DNA of 61,719 bases from Candidatus Bathyarchaeota archaeon (GTDB lineage: Archaea; Thermoproteota; Bathyarchaeia; Bathyarchaeales; Bathycorpusculaceae): positions 1 to 61,719 of the forward strand of contig PLNS01000025.1 in assembly GCA_003141855.1 (NCBI GenBank), in the 5' to 3' direction. A program made the position numbers and the translations under genes. The notes beneath the pieces were generated by a model. That model was given only the letters and a program-made list of their open reading frames with translations. It was not told the origin of the DNA and ran no database searches. Position 1 is the first letter of the stretch, and the number at the start of each line of letters is the position of its first letter. This document shows, piece by piece, positions 7,953 to 15,584 of this stretch.

Positions 7953-8738
7953 TTAGTCTTCAGCTTTTTTCCAGTCGGATTCAAACCCTGTTCTTAGTAC
8001 GCCTATAAGGTTGCTGTTGTTTGTCCACAAAGAAGGGCTTTCGCCTAATCCGCTTCCTTTGGAGGTGGTAATCAACGCTTCTTTATCATCAGACATTATG
8101 AAGTGATTCAAAGGTTTGCGATGAAACTTGACGCTAACCGAAGGGTCCCCGATGAGTTTTTGGACTTTTTCTTTGAGCAAAATGTCCGGTTTGTCTCCTT
8201 CAAAGATCAGTCGAATCTGCGCCTCTTTCTTTATTGCATGCTTACATTCATCTGAAAAATGAGCCAAAACCGGCATAATTCTTTCCTTATCTGCAATCAA
8301 CGCGACTTCTTTTCTCGAGTTATTAATCAGTTCTGAAGTCTTTGCCAAAATTGCTTTCTTTTCCGCTATCAGTATGTAGATGCTTTCTTCTCCAGGAAGC
8401 GGCTGCTTCCAATCTTTGAGGGATAGCTTCTGGACCATGCTCCTCATATCCGTCAACCGTTCATCGGATCTATTTTTTTCTTCCGTCACTAGTAAAGTTA
8501 AGGAATCCGAAATAACAGTAGCCCGGATCTCAGTTGGTTTACCCAGCAATCTTTCAATCAGGCCCATTTTTTCGAGTGCTGGCAGAATTCTATAGATGTC
8601 TTCCCTGCGCACTTTTGAAAACTTCGCTACCTGTCCCACCGTAGTTTTTTCCAGTTTAAGTATCGCTAAGTAAACCTTTGCCTGGTTAAGAGTCAAACCC
8701 AAACCAAGCAGGAGATCCGTGTTTTCGTCGTTGGTCAT
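7953..8738 (-). CDS. TrmB-family transcriptional regulator
   Basis: The 261-residue protein has an N-terminal winged helix (LLLGLGLTLNQAKVYLAILK, then TTVGQVAKFSKVRREDIYRI) typical of TrmB. It is followed by a helical linker and an alpha/beta C-terminal domain with a phospholipase-D-like fold character. TrmB proteins control sugar uptake and metabolism in archaea, but short forms respond to other signals. No transporter lies next to it, so the ligand cannot be predicted. Confidence 0.85.
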   Translation of the reverse strand: MTNDENTDLLLGLGLTLNQAKVYLAILKLEKTTVGQVAKFSKVRREDIYRILPALEKMGLIERLLGKPTEIRATVISDSLTLLVTEEKNRSDERLTDMRSMVQKLSLKDWKQPLPGEESIYILIAEKKAILAKTSELINNSRKEVALIADKERIMPVLAHFSDECKHAIKKEAQIRLIFEGDKPDILLKEKVQKLIGDPSVSVKFHRKPLNHFIMSDDKEALITTSKGSGLGESPSLWTNNSNLIGVLRTGFESDWKKAED

Positions 8739-8883
8739 TCTTAACTCTCATTGAGAGCTTGCACCACTTTTATTTTTAAAGTTTTGGGTACTTTTCGAAT
8801 AGCTGTGTTGTTCTGGTTTTGAAGGTTTCTAATTGTGCTAAAAGAGTAAAAATTGCTGTACGCTATGGCGGAAAGTGGAGTTT

Positions 8884-9057
8884 ATGAATCAAAAGAGTAC
8901 TGAAAAAAGGAAGGGCAACAGTAAAGAAAAATTCAGCCAAAGCAATAATCAAAGAAAAAACAAAGAAACACTATTGCCCTTTTATAGTGCGACTTGTCCC
9001 ACATGCGAATCGAAACGATTAACAATCGTTTCTGAAACAGACTCAAAGAAATCATAA
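8884..9057 (+). CDS. Small basic protein with CPTC motif (57 aa)
   Basis: ATG 8884 follows GTGGAG and opens MNQKSTEKRKGNSKEKFSQS, a strongly basic, low-complexity N-terminus. The C-terminal half holds YSATCPTCESKR, a single C-x2-C pair. One knuckle alone would need a partner molecule or dimer to bind zinc. It could be a nucleic-acid-binding protein. Composition and ribosome binding site support it; the function is unknown. Confidence 0.5.
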   Translation: MNQKSTEKRKGNSKEKFSQSNNQRKNKETLLPFYSATCPTCESKRLTIVSETDSKKS

Positions 9058-9087
9058 CTAAAAAAAAGATTTTTTTTGAAATTGGTC

Positions 9088-9420
9088 TCATCTATTTGGC
9101 TGCGACTTAACGAATATTGATAATAATCCCAGAAGGGCTCCGAGAATAACTAAGGCTCCTCCGATTCCGCCTGAAACGATTCCAAGCACTAACAGCACTA
9201 TCGCCCATACTAAGATCCCAACAGACTTCGACCCAATTATGCAGATCCCGCCAATTATTATTGCCACTATGCTGTACATTGCTCCGGTCAAGTAGTGACC
9301 AGCTGGCGAGAAAGCGCTGCCTAAAGAATTCCCTATAAGACCCAGCAAGCCGAAGACGATTATGAGTATTCCGCCTATTAGCGTAAGGATATATCCCCAA
9401 TAAGCAAAACTATTATTCAC
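9088..9420 (-). CDS. Four-helix small membrane protein (110 aa)
   Basis: The product (MNNSFAYWGYILTLIGGILI) has four hydrophobic segments with conserved Gly-Gly turns and ends SIFVKSQPNR. The last helix pattern GGIGGALVILGALLGLLSIF resembles archaeal DUF4064-like proteins, and the broken gene at 37900-38351 looks like a relative. The start is GTG at 9420 behind GGAGGTG. It is followed upstream by another small membrane gene in the same orientation. Function unknown. Confidence 0.65.
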   Translation of the reverse strand: MNNSFAYWGYILTLIGGILIIVFGLLGLIGNSLGSAFSPAGHYLTGAMYSIVAIIIGGICIIGSKSVGILVWAIVLLVLGIVSGGIGGALVILGALLGLLSIFVKSQPNR

Positions 9421-9510
9421 TTTTTTAGTTCACCTCCATGAATGCTTGTTAAGCATCTTTAACTAATTGATTTGGAATAATTTCGCGTGAATTTTTTTGG
9501 TTGTCAGGCT

Positions 9511-9933
9511 TTAGATGTGTGGGAAGAATGGCGCGGGAACTATTAGACCGAAGAGGGCTCCCAACACTATGCTTATCACTGCGAAGATTATCACTGCAAG
9601 TATGGCTATTGCGATGCCGCCGAGCCAGCCTGTTTTGAAGCTTGCTTTGTAGACCCATATCCAAGCTACGAAGGCTAAAATTAATGCAATTATGTATGCC
9701 GTTGAGCCGATTAGCGCTCCCAGAAAGTAATCCACTATAATCAACGTGATAGCGTAAACTATTGGGCCAAACAGCGTGGCAATCATAGCTTCGCCAAAGG
9801 TGGCTTTTCCGCCAGTTACTGCTTTGCCAGCTAACCACACGGGTATTGAGACCACTATCCAAAGAATAACCAAGCCAATTATAGTTAATAGCAGACTCGT
9901 CAAAGTCATATTTCCAAAAATCAGATTACTCAA
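9511..9933 (-). CDS. Multi-helix membrane protein (140 aa)
   Basis: The product begins MSNLIFGNMTLTSLLLTIIG and contains about four membrane helices (LVILWIVVSIPVWLAGKAVT, then ALIGSTAYIIALILAFVAWI). TTG at 9933 is preceded by AGGTG with a 6-base spacer; ATG at 9909 is the alternative. Its leader carries the second copy of the 42-bp repeat. No family is recognised with confidence. Confidence 0.65.
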   Translation of the reverse strand: MSNLIFGNMTLTSLLLTIIGLVILWIVVSIPVWLAGKAVTGGKATFGEAMIATLFGPIVYAITLIIVDYFLGALIGSTAYIIALILAFVAWIWVYKASFKTGWLGGIAIAILAVIIFAVISIVLGALFGLIVPAPFFPHI

Positions 9934-9970
9934 AGGCTACACCTGTTAAGTTACATAGGAGGACGAATGG

Positions 9971-10012
9971 CTATTAAACCCTTGTAGCTGTAACCCCACA
10001 GCAACAAAGCGG
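9971..10012 (-). repeat. 42-bp leader repeat, copy 2
   Basis: 39 of 42 positions match 5277-5318. The hairpin arms GCTGT and ACAGC are unchanged while the loop differs at one position. It lies 38 bases upstream of the membrane-protein start at 9933. A weaker, split resemblance (TTTAAACCTGTAGC and CAACAAAGCGG) occurs at 35177-35290. Confidence 0.7.
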
Positions 10013-10137
10013 TGTTCTGATGGAAAATTCAGGTTTCTGACGAAGATATCGCCGAACATCTGGGAATTCGACATTTGATTGGAAATTCAGGGGGTGATCC
10101 TGTAAAAAGACACGCATTGGGCGGAGCAGTGGGTTGG

Positions 10138-11058
10138 TTACACGATGAGTGGCTCTTTCTTGCTGTCTACAGAAAAGCCTCGCGTAGAATAGATTAGTAC
10201 CCCCAACGAGACGAAAACAATAACCACTATTCCAACAGCAATGTACGGCATTATACTTAGCATAGTGAATACAGCTTCTGGATTCATAATTCCCCCAAGA
10301 ACTATGGCAAAAATCATAATTCCAACGGACAGAATAAACGAAAACTTGTAAGGTCTATCTGTCTTGGTTTTAACTAGTTTCTTTCTGTCAAGTTCGCCGA
10401 CAAGAAAATTCAAGAATACTCCTATTGAGCCAATTAGCAGTGGAATTGTAAGAGAAAGGGTTTCATTATGTAAGCTTAAATCGATGAACTGCCGCAAGCC
10501 AAGAACAGAAAAAAGAAGCATAAGCAGAACAAGAGCTATAGATCCAAAAAATACGCATCTGTCAAGAAACTTTCCTGAAAGAGCTGGACCATAAGTTCTT
10601 CTATTCGGCACTGGTATTTCGCCAGGTTTAATGTCTTTTGTAGTTCTTCGTGTCAGTCCAGGCAGATCGTTCGAAAGAAAATAGATCTTATGTTTTGGAT
10701 CAAGCGTCAATTTCTTGCCGTCCGAATCATAAACCGCTTTGGTTACCAATCGTGAAAAGGGGTATAGCCATTCGACGCCTCTGTCCCTTGTTGTAGTGAA
10801 TGAATCTAGAAATGAGTGGAGAAAGGCTCCGATGCCAAAAAACGGGTTTATCAAATACACTATGCCGATAAATAAAAAATTGTGGAATAATGCACGATGT
10901 ATTTGTCGGTGTCGAAAGGACTCCTTGCTAAAAAAACCGTATTCTCTATCTAGGTCAGGAATCACTGAACCGACTCCAACCATTAGCGCTATTTCTGGTC
11001 TGCCAAAGAGTAAGGCTCCAACTAGTATACCAAACATTATGTGGGTAGAAAGATTCAT
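10138..11058 (-). CDS. YdjM/LexA-type membrane-bound metal-dependent hydrolase
   Basis: About 306 residues. The segment MNLSTHIMFGILVGALLFGR, then GSVIPDLDREYG, RQIHRALFHNFLF and FLHSFLDSFTTTRDRGVEWL match the DUF457 (YdjM) family, whose conserved His and Asp residues form a metal site in the membrane. Further helices fill the C-terminal half. I chose ATG 11058; a TTG at 11088 would add ten residues. The substrate of this family is not well established. The region 10021-10137 upstream of its stop codon holds only an unexplained open frame. Confidence 0.8.
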   Translation of the reverse strand: MNLSTHIMFGILVGALLFGRPEIALMVGVGSVIPDLDREYGFFSKESFRHRQIHRALFHNFLFIGIVYLINPFFGIGAFLHSFLDSFTTTRDRGVEWLYPFSRLVTKAVYDSDGKKLTLDPKHKIYFLSNDLPGLTRRTTKDIKPGEIPVPNRRTYGPALSGKFLDRCVFFGSIALVLLMLLFSVLGLRQFIDLSLHNETLSLTIPLLIGSIGVFLNFLVGELDRKKLVKTKTDRPYKFSFILSVGIMIFAIVLGGIMNPEAVFTMLSIMPYIAVGIVVIVFVSLGVLIYSTRGFSVDSKKEPLIV

Positions 11059-11204
11059 GAGAGCAACCGTCTGCTTCTGACTGGTCAATTATAATTGGGC
11101 AGTTTTAAGAATATAAAGGTAATTAGCTTTAGAACGTCACTTTTTCCCAGCCAATGTAGCCCAGAATCCTGCAACGGCTCAGTAAAATTTTCCATAGGAT
11201 TTAT

Positions 11205-11372
11205 TTAATTTTGAACTATGCCAATAATGATTATTATAACTCCAACCGTTGCCCTTATCACTCTAATTAGTTGTTCAGGAAAACTTTGCTTAGGATATTT
11301 GACTATGCTCAAGACACCGTCTACGACAAGCCAAAGACCTAAACCAACCAGAACCGCCGAAAGAGCATTCAA
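11205..11372 (-). CDS. Small two-helix membrane protein (55 aa)
   Basis: TTG 11372 is preceded by AAGGTGAAGG and opens MNALSAVLVGLGLWLVVDGV, then LSIVKYPKQSFPEQLIRVIR and a final Ile-rich helix ending IVQN. Two helices with a charged loop match common archaeal short membrane proteins. Function unknown. It is in the same orientation as the YdjM-like gene downstream. Confidence 0.6.
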   Translation of the reverse strand: MNALSAVLVGLGLWLVVDGVLSIVKYPKQSFPEQLIRVIRATVGVIIIIIGIVQN

Positions 11373-11488
11373 ATAACCTTCACCTTAACCCATTTTGTTT
11401 TTTTGAGGAGCCAATGTTCTCTCAATAAGATACTCAATCAAGTTAATCCTTTCGGACTTCCCGAGGATTTAGTGGGTTCTTTGCAATC

Positions 11489-11830
11489 ATGTTCTTTGGA
11501 TTTTACGAAGGCTACTTTAACCAAAACAGACTCAAAAGATTGGTTAAAGAACATAAAGACTACACCAGCGAATTTGATGAAATCACAGACTTGATTGAAA
11601 GAAAAAAGGATTTACGAATTCCGATAATTTCCCTGATTTCCACATTTAATGCCCTTATACAATCTAAAGGTTCCATTTGTTCACTTGTGGCTAGGCTAAA
11701 GTGGCTGTGCACACGCAGTGTGATTGTGGGACTGCAACTAAAAACGACTGTGAATTGATAAATTAACGGTGTAAAGTTAGCGGATGGTTTAGAAGATTTG
11801 GCGAAATCGCTAAAGAGATTGATTTAGCAG
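11489..11830 (+). pseudogene. Degenerate coding remnants
   Basis: Three coding-like pieces lie in different frames. MFFGFYEGYFNQNRLKRLVK with a Glu/Asp/Lys-rich continuation runs from 11489 to about 11625. A short Cys-rich stretch VAVHTQCDCGTATKNDC lies near 11710-11750. GVKLADGLEDLAKSLKRLI ends at TAG 11826-11828. The last two would join if one base were removed near 11760. No single intact gene exists here, so I read it as decayed sequence. Function not recognised. Confidence 0.35.
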
Positions 11831-11887
11831 AATAATAAAAGTGAAACATTCTCCTGAGAGAATAGCGAATTTTGAGTAAAGGTCGTC

Positions 11888-12088
11888 TTATCCTCTGTTG
11901 GGGGCAAGTTTGAATTGCCGTCTTTGTTTTTTCCCGCGAGATTGTCGGGCGCCTGTTTCTGTTTCATTGAGCTTCGCAGTTTCTTTTTTGTTCTTCTCAC
12001 CACTGTATCGTCCCTGTTGCTTTTTTACCTGAGATTTTTGCGACGTAGTTTCTTGCTCGTTAGATTTCACATTCTCTTTTTCACTCAT
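11888..12088 (-). CDS. Small, highly charged low-complexity protein (66 aa)
   Basis: ATG 12088 follows GAGGTGA and opens MSEKENVKSNEQETTSQKSQ, continuing with Lys, Gln, Glu and Arg and ending RRQFKLAPNRG. No hydrophobic core is apparent, so it is probably disordered. Such basic tails often bind nucleic acid. It heads a set of small charged or ribbon-helix-helix genes (11.9-13.1 kb) that may be functionally linked, but no partner is certain. Confidence 0.55.
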   Translation of the reverse strand: MSEKENVKSNEQETTSQKSQVKKQQGRYSGEKNKKETAKLNETETGARQSRGKKQRRQFKLAPNRG

Positions 12089-12146
12089 GCTGTTTTCACC
12101 TCAGCTTGGGTTTTTAAGGGAAAATAGGTTGCTTGATAATGCACTG

Positions 12147-12455
12147 TCAAGGCTTTAGGTCTCTGTCTTCACTGTAGTCTCTATCCTCATGGGCTTCCTC
12201 TTCAGCTTCATCTTCGTTTTTTTCTTCAGCCTCGCTTGCTTCTTCACCCGCAACGTTTGCCCTATCTTCAGCTTGACCTTTCGGCGGATAAGCCTTATCC
12301 AACCAAACTTCAAACTGTACTTTATATTCAGCGCTGGAAAAAGCCCATTCACACAATCCACTAATAACTTTGCTAACGTCAATGTCGTGTTCGTCAGCTA
12401 AACCTTTCAAAAATTCTTCCCATTTTGCGGGTAAAGAGACAGAAAAACTTCCCAT
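12147..12455 (-). CDS. Ribbon-helix-helix-like protein with acidic tail (102 aa)
   Basis: From ATG 12455 (TTGGAG upstream) the N-terminus reads MGSFSVSLPAKWEEFLKGLA, then DEHDIDVSKVISGLCEWAFS: a strand followed by two helices as in CopG-type DNA-binding proteins. The second half is a long Glu/Asp-rich tail (about residues 62-102), which could mimic DNA or contact a basic partner such as the neighbouring charged protein. A DNA-binding regulator is likely; the target is unknown. Confidence 0.5.
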   Translation of the reverse strand: MGSFSVSLPAKWEEFLKGLADEHDIDVSKVISGLCEWAFSSAEYKVQFEVWLDKAYPPKGQAEDRANVAGEEASEAEEKNEDEAEEEAHEDRDYSEDRDLKP

Positions 12456-12529
12456 AAATAGAATCTCCAATATCTTGTTACTGCTAAGGTATATTTAAGC
12501 TTCAAAGGTACTGAAAACCAGAAATGCGT

Positions 12530-12691
12530 CTACCGTTGATCTTTTAGCAATTGCAGTCGTTTAGCGACTTCTTTGGAAACTTTTTCTAAACCTTCCGCTA
12601 AATCTTCACGGTCAACTTCATCGAGGGGGTACCATTTCCCTTCCTTATCGATAAAAACAATTTCCAATTTTCCCACTTTTCTATTGACCAT
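12530..12691 (-). CDS. Small hypothetical protein (53 aa)
   Basis: ATG 12691 is preceded by AAGGTGG and encodes MVNRKVGKLEIVFIDKEGKW, YPLDEVDREDLAEGLEKVSK and EVAKRLQLLKDQR. A short beta hairpin followed by a charged helix is likely. An alternative ATG at 12712 adds seven residues but lies before the ribosome binding site. Family not recognised. Confidence 0.55.
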   Translation of the reverse strand: MVNRKVGKLEIVFIDKEGKWYPLDEVDREDLAEGLEKVSKEVAKRLQLLKDQR

Positions 12692-12936
12692 AATTTCCAC
12701 CTTAGTGATCAAAAATTATTTGTTTGCGGATGGCTTAAACTTTTATTGCTATTGCAAACGATTGGAGTAAGATGATTCTTTTTGAACAACTATTCTAGAA
12801 GGGACGACCGCGCATCTAGATCGCCCATAACTACACCTTTTTTGAGGGTGTTCGAGGCTAACTGGCTCCCTGCGCCTATTACCGAGGCATTCTTAATAAT
12901 TTAGTTATTAGGGTTTGAGGAGGGACGGCTTCATTC

Positions 12937-13080
12937 TTATTGGTTTTTGTCGATCCATGTTTTTACTGCTTCTTGGACAGCTCGGGATAAGTCGCCTTTT
13001 TTGCCTCCGAATTTTTCTACGGTTTTTAATCTTAGCTGTTTTTCCAGCTCGTCTGAGATGTCAACGTTGATGCGGCCCAA
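12937..13080 (-). CDS. CopG-type ribbon-helix-helix regulator (47 aa)
   Basis: TTG 13080 is the only start, since a TAA lies just upstream in frame. The product MGRINVDISDELEKQLRLKT then VEKFGGKKGDLSRAVQEAVK and TWIDKNQ shows the strand-helix-helix pattern of small archaeal CopG proteins, with Gly-Lys-Lys-Gly before the second helix. These are often antitoxins or autoregulators. No toxin gene is adjacent. A palindromic, TATA-centred site lies in the divergent region upstream, consistent with autoregulation. Confidence 0.7.
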   Translation of the reverse strand: MGRINVDISDELEKQLRLKTVEKFGGKKGDLSRAVQEAVKTWIDKNQ

Positions 13081-13114
13081 GTTTTAATCACTTTTTGTTT
13101 GTTATATGTTTTTG

Positions 13115-13185
13115 AAATAAGCGAGTTGCCATTTTCCGTATTTTGTTTTTATTTTTGCCATTGTTTCTCTATGGTTCGCTTATTT
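13115..13185. repeat. 10-bp perfect inverted repeat in RHH leader
   Basis: AAATAAGCGA (13115-13124) pairs with TCGCTTATTT (13176-13185) across 51 bases, with two direct TTGCCATT repeats inside. On the minus strand it would lie in the 5' untranslated part of the ribbon-helix-helix mRNA, where it could fold as a hairpin. Confidence 0.45.
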
Positions 13186-13200
13186 ACATTAACATATATG

Positions 13201-13226
13201 CACATGCGCACTTATAAGCGTATGTG
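13201..13226. promoter_or_regulatory. Palindromic operator centred on a TATA box
   Basis: CACATGCGC and GCGTATGTG (8 of 9 complementary) flank ACTTATAA, itself palindromic as CTTATAAG. Nearby direct copies of AGTGCATA and GGTGCATA follow at 13232-13254. A repressor bound here would cover the TATA box in both directions, between the ribbon-helix-helix gene (minus) and the zinc-ribbon gene (plus). Confidence 0.5.
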
Positions 13227-13345
13227 TTTAAGTGCATAGATACTTAGGTGCATAAACTTAATTGTGGGGGTTCCCCAAATTTAACCGTTCATTAGCAAAA
13301 TTGTTTTATAATGTACCTTTCTTACATGAGATTGAGGCTTTCGGA

Positions 13346-13486
13346 TTGCCAACCTTCGAATGCACAGTATGCAGTCGCAAAGTGCGAAGCGAGTTTGAAG
13401 TTTCCTGCACTGGGGACGTTAAGCGTAACGTGGAGAAGACGCCTTGGTGCTGCGGCAAAGAGATGATTGAGGGAATTGACGACTAA
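13346..13486 (+). CDS. Small zinc-ribbon-like protein (46 aa)
   Basis: The product MPTFECTVCSRKVRSEFEVS, then CTGDVKRNVEKTPWCCGKEM, ends EGIDD. CTVC and a later Cys-Cys pair could bind zinc. I chose TTG 13346 because TTGAGG lies about 9 bases upstream; the frame is open back to TTG 13262. It is divergent from the ribbon-helix-helix gene across a shared regulatory region. Function unknown. Confidence 0.5.
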   Translation: MPTFECTVCSRKVRSEFEVSCTGDVKRNVEKTPWCCGKEMIEGIDD

Positions 13487-13589
13487 GCAATATTTTGCAG
13501 CTATCAGACACTATTCTATATCGCTTCCTCAACATTTCGGTTTATCCGGCATACTTTTTTATCGTTTAGATAGAAGGAGCGTTTGGGGA

Positions 13590-14498
13590 TTAGCCGATGA
13601 GCAGCCCGATGGCAAAGCTCAGCAAGGGCGCTATTACCCAGCCCGCTACAACTTTCAGAAACGGCTTAACGGACACAAGCTTGGTTTTGTATGAGACGCC
13701 TGTTCCGAAAACTGCAACGGAAGTTGTCTGTGTGATCGATAAGGGAATGTTGAAGACTGTAGCTAATTCAACCAAAACGGTTGAAGTTATAAGCGTTGTA
13801 GCTGCGTTAGCGTAACGCATCAAGAAGAATTCTTGTGAAACTCTTCGTATCGCGCCTTCACCAAGGAAAAAGGATCCGACGAAAATCGCGGCTACAGCTG
13901 CTAAGACTGCTGCTGAGTCAAATCCGCCTGTAGCAACTATCATCCCAAGCGTGTTTGCTCCAGTCACGTAGGCTGTAGAGAAGGATAACACGATAAGCAG
14001 CACCTTGTATTCTTGTAGGCGATGCCAAAAGTTTGCTGGCCAACTCCTGTTTAAGAAGCGAATGAGGAAAAATGCCACGGCAAACGCTATTAACGGAACA
14101 ACAACCCACGTCAACACTACCTCTCCCACAAACAAACCATTCAGGGGGGAATCCCCAGCAATTGACAAGCCCGCGAGAAGACCCACCAGCGACATGTTCA
14201 ACGACATTGGCACCCGCAATCTGTAGGCTACCACAAAGACAATAATCGCCACCAACAAAGCTTCAGCCCTCAGCACCAACGAGGCAGCAGGCAACAAGAT
14301 ACCGACTGAACGCGTCATTCCTGAACCTTGGACCAGAAGCCCAACGGAAAAACCTGCCGCACCGAGCAACGTACCGAACCGTTTGGTTACAATTCTTGAC
14401 CCTACGGTGGGCCCGACGCAGGCGGAGAGGTTGTTACCTGCAACCAGCATAACGGCGAGGAATATCAAAACCACAAGGCCAACAGACAACAACAGCAT
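13590..14498 (-). CDS. pitA: Inorganic phosphate transporter (Pit/PHO4 family)
   Basis: The 302-residue membrane protein has the two family repeats: AGNNLSACVGPTVGSRI near the N-terminus and TGANTLGMIVATGGF in the second half, each with Gly-x-Asn like the GANDxAN signature. About nine helices are visible, which is short for the family but normal for archaeal forms. It lies 7 bases downstream of a DUF47 gene, the usual partner of Pit carriers. It imports phosphate with a cation. Gene symbol by family. Confidence 0.85.
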   Translation of the reverse strand: MLLLSVGLVVLIFLAVMLVAGNNLSACVGPTVGSRIVTKRFGTLLGAAGFSVGLLVQGSGMTRSVGILLPAASLVLRAEALLVAIIVFVVAYRLRVPMSLNMSLVGLLAGLSIAGDSPLNGLFVGEVVLTWVVVPLIAFAVAFFLIRFLNRSWPANFWHRLQEYKVLLIVLSFSTAYVTGANTLGMIVATGGFDSAAVLAAVAAIFVGSFFLGEGAIRRVSQEFFLMRYANAATTLITSTVLVELATVFNIPLSITQTTSVAVFGTGVSYKTKLVSVKPFLKVVAGWVIAPLLSFAIGLLIG

Positions 14499-14505
14499 AC
14501 ATTGG

Positions 14506-15198
14506 TCACTTGAGAATAGATGTAACTATCGACACGATTACGTCGGAGAGGTCTTCGCAGTTGTCCAAGACATCGTCGGATTTATGCAGCATTTCACTAT
14601 AATGGAAGAACTGCAGAAAATGCAATCTAGAAGCCATGGAATAGAGCTTGTCAAACCCAGCATCTTTGATATCGTCACCTTGTTCTTCTAGGGCTTCAAT
14701 TTCTTTTCGTAACTGCAAAATCTGAGGAACATTGCCAGTGGATAGCATCTGCTGAAGTTTAGCCAGTGTCTGGTCAACGAGGGCAAGCATTTGCTTGTAA
14801 ACTTCAGCCCACTCTGCCTCCTGATGAACTGCAAAATCCGTGGTGTTAGCTTTGACCATTCTGGAAAGCTCTCTGCTCAAATAAAAGAGGGTGTCAACTA
14901 TGTTGTCAGCTAAGTGTGCGCTTTCGATGAGGTTATCGATTATGTTGGGACTGACAGCTCCAGCTGTGATGTTTTCGCTTAGCCTAAAGGCGACTTCATC
15001 TGACTTCTTCTCCAAAGCTCGGACGGCATGCATGTTTTCAGTTAACGCTTGATTGTTACCGCTGTTGTTGAACATGACTTTCATAATCGTGTTGGCTTGG
15101 GCGGCGATGGAGATAATCTGGGATAATTCACCGAAAATGTTTCTTTCCCCAAGTACCAAGATGCCTTTGAAATTCTTCAATGCAAAAGTCCCACTCAA
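14506..15198 (-). CDS. DUF47/PhoU-like phosphate transport regulator
   Basis: The 230-residue all-helical protein contains VRALEKKSDEVAFRLSENIT and EIEALEEQGDDIKDAGFDKL, the repeated Glu-x-x-Asp-Glu metal-binding pattern of PhoU-like DUF47 proteins, and a C-terminal HKSDDVLDNCEDLSD. The start is TTG 15198 without a strong ribosome binding site, so the exact N-terminus is uncertain. It precedes the Pit transporter gene and probably controls its activity from the cytoplasmic side. Confidence 0.85.
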   Translation of the reverse strand: MSGTFALKNFKGILVLGERNIFGELSQIISIAAQANTIMKVMFNNSGNNQALTENMHAVRALEKKSDEVAFRLSENITAGAVSPNIIDNLIESAHLADNIVDTLFYLSRELSRMVKANTTDFAVHQEAEWAEVYKQMLALVDQTLAKLQQMLSTGNVPQILQLRKEIEALEEQGDDIKDAGFDKLYSMASRLHFLQFFHYSEMLHKSDDVLDNCEDLSDVIVSIVTSILK

Positions 15199-15328
15199 TT
15201 AATTGATTTCTGGGCCAATATTAACTTTGACTAGTCAGGGCAAATAAACGCTGAACCAGCAAGGAAAAGAAGGGCAGATAAAAACGTTCCAGTAAACCAA
15301 GACGGTTCTCTTTAGTGCTCTTGGAGAA

Positions 15329-15403
15329 TACCCCCCTCTATTTATAGCCTAAAAGAAAAGCCTCTACCTCTCTGAGGCACCTACCCCCTCTCTTATATAT
15401 AGA
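15329..15403 (+). promoter_or_regulatory. Paired C-tract/TATA boxes upstream of chaperonin gene
   Basis: ACCCCCCTCTATTTATAG ends at 15347, and CTACCCCCTCTCTTATATAT starts at 15381: each is a run of C followed by an A/T-rich TATA-like core. Similar boxes occur at 45546-45564 and 45733-45755, and in the 51-bp repeat. They lie 180-255 bases before the chaperonin ATG, so if they are promoters the leader is long. The rest of 15199-15584 has no gene. Confidence 0.4.
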
Positions 15404-15584
15404 AACAAGCGCAGGTTCAACTAAAAGTTCACTGGGAACTCATTTAATGGCGATGTTTCTTTAGTGCATGAATATTCTTGCTTGTGGGTGTGTTGCTACA
15501 GTCACTTAATTTTAAGTGCATTGCAGACTAAGCAAGTATGCGCAGACTCGCACGCACCTGCTCTAAATTGTTAGAAGGTTAGTT

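Noticed and set aside
10021-10197. Open frame containing EDIAEHLGIRHLIGN
   Set aside because: Coding-like but without a start codon, and its second half is antisense to the YdjM-like gene.
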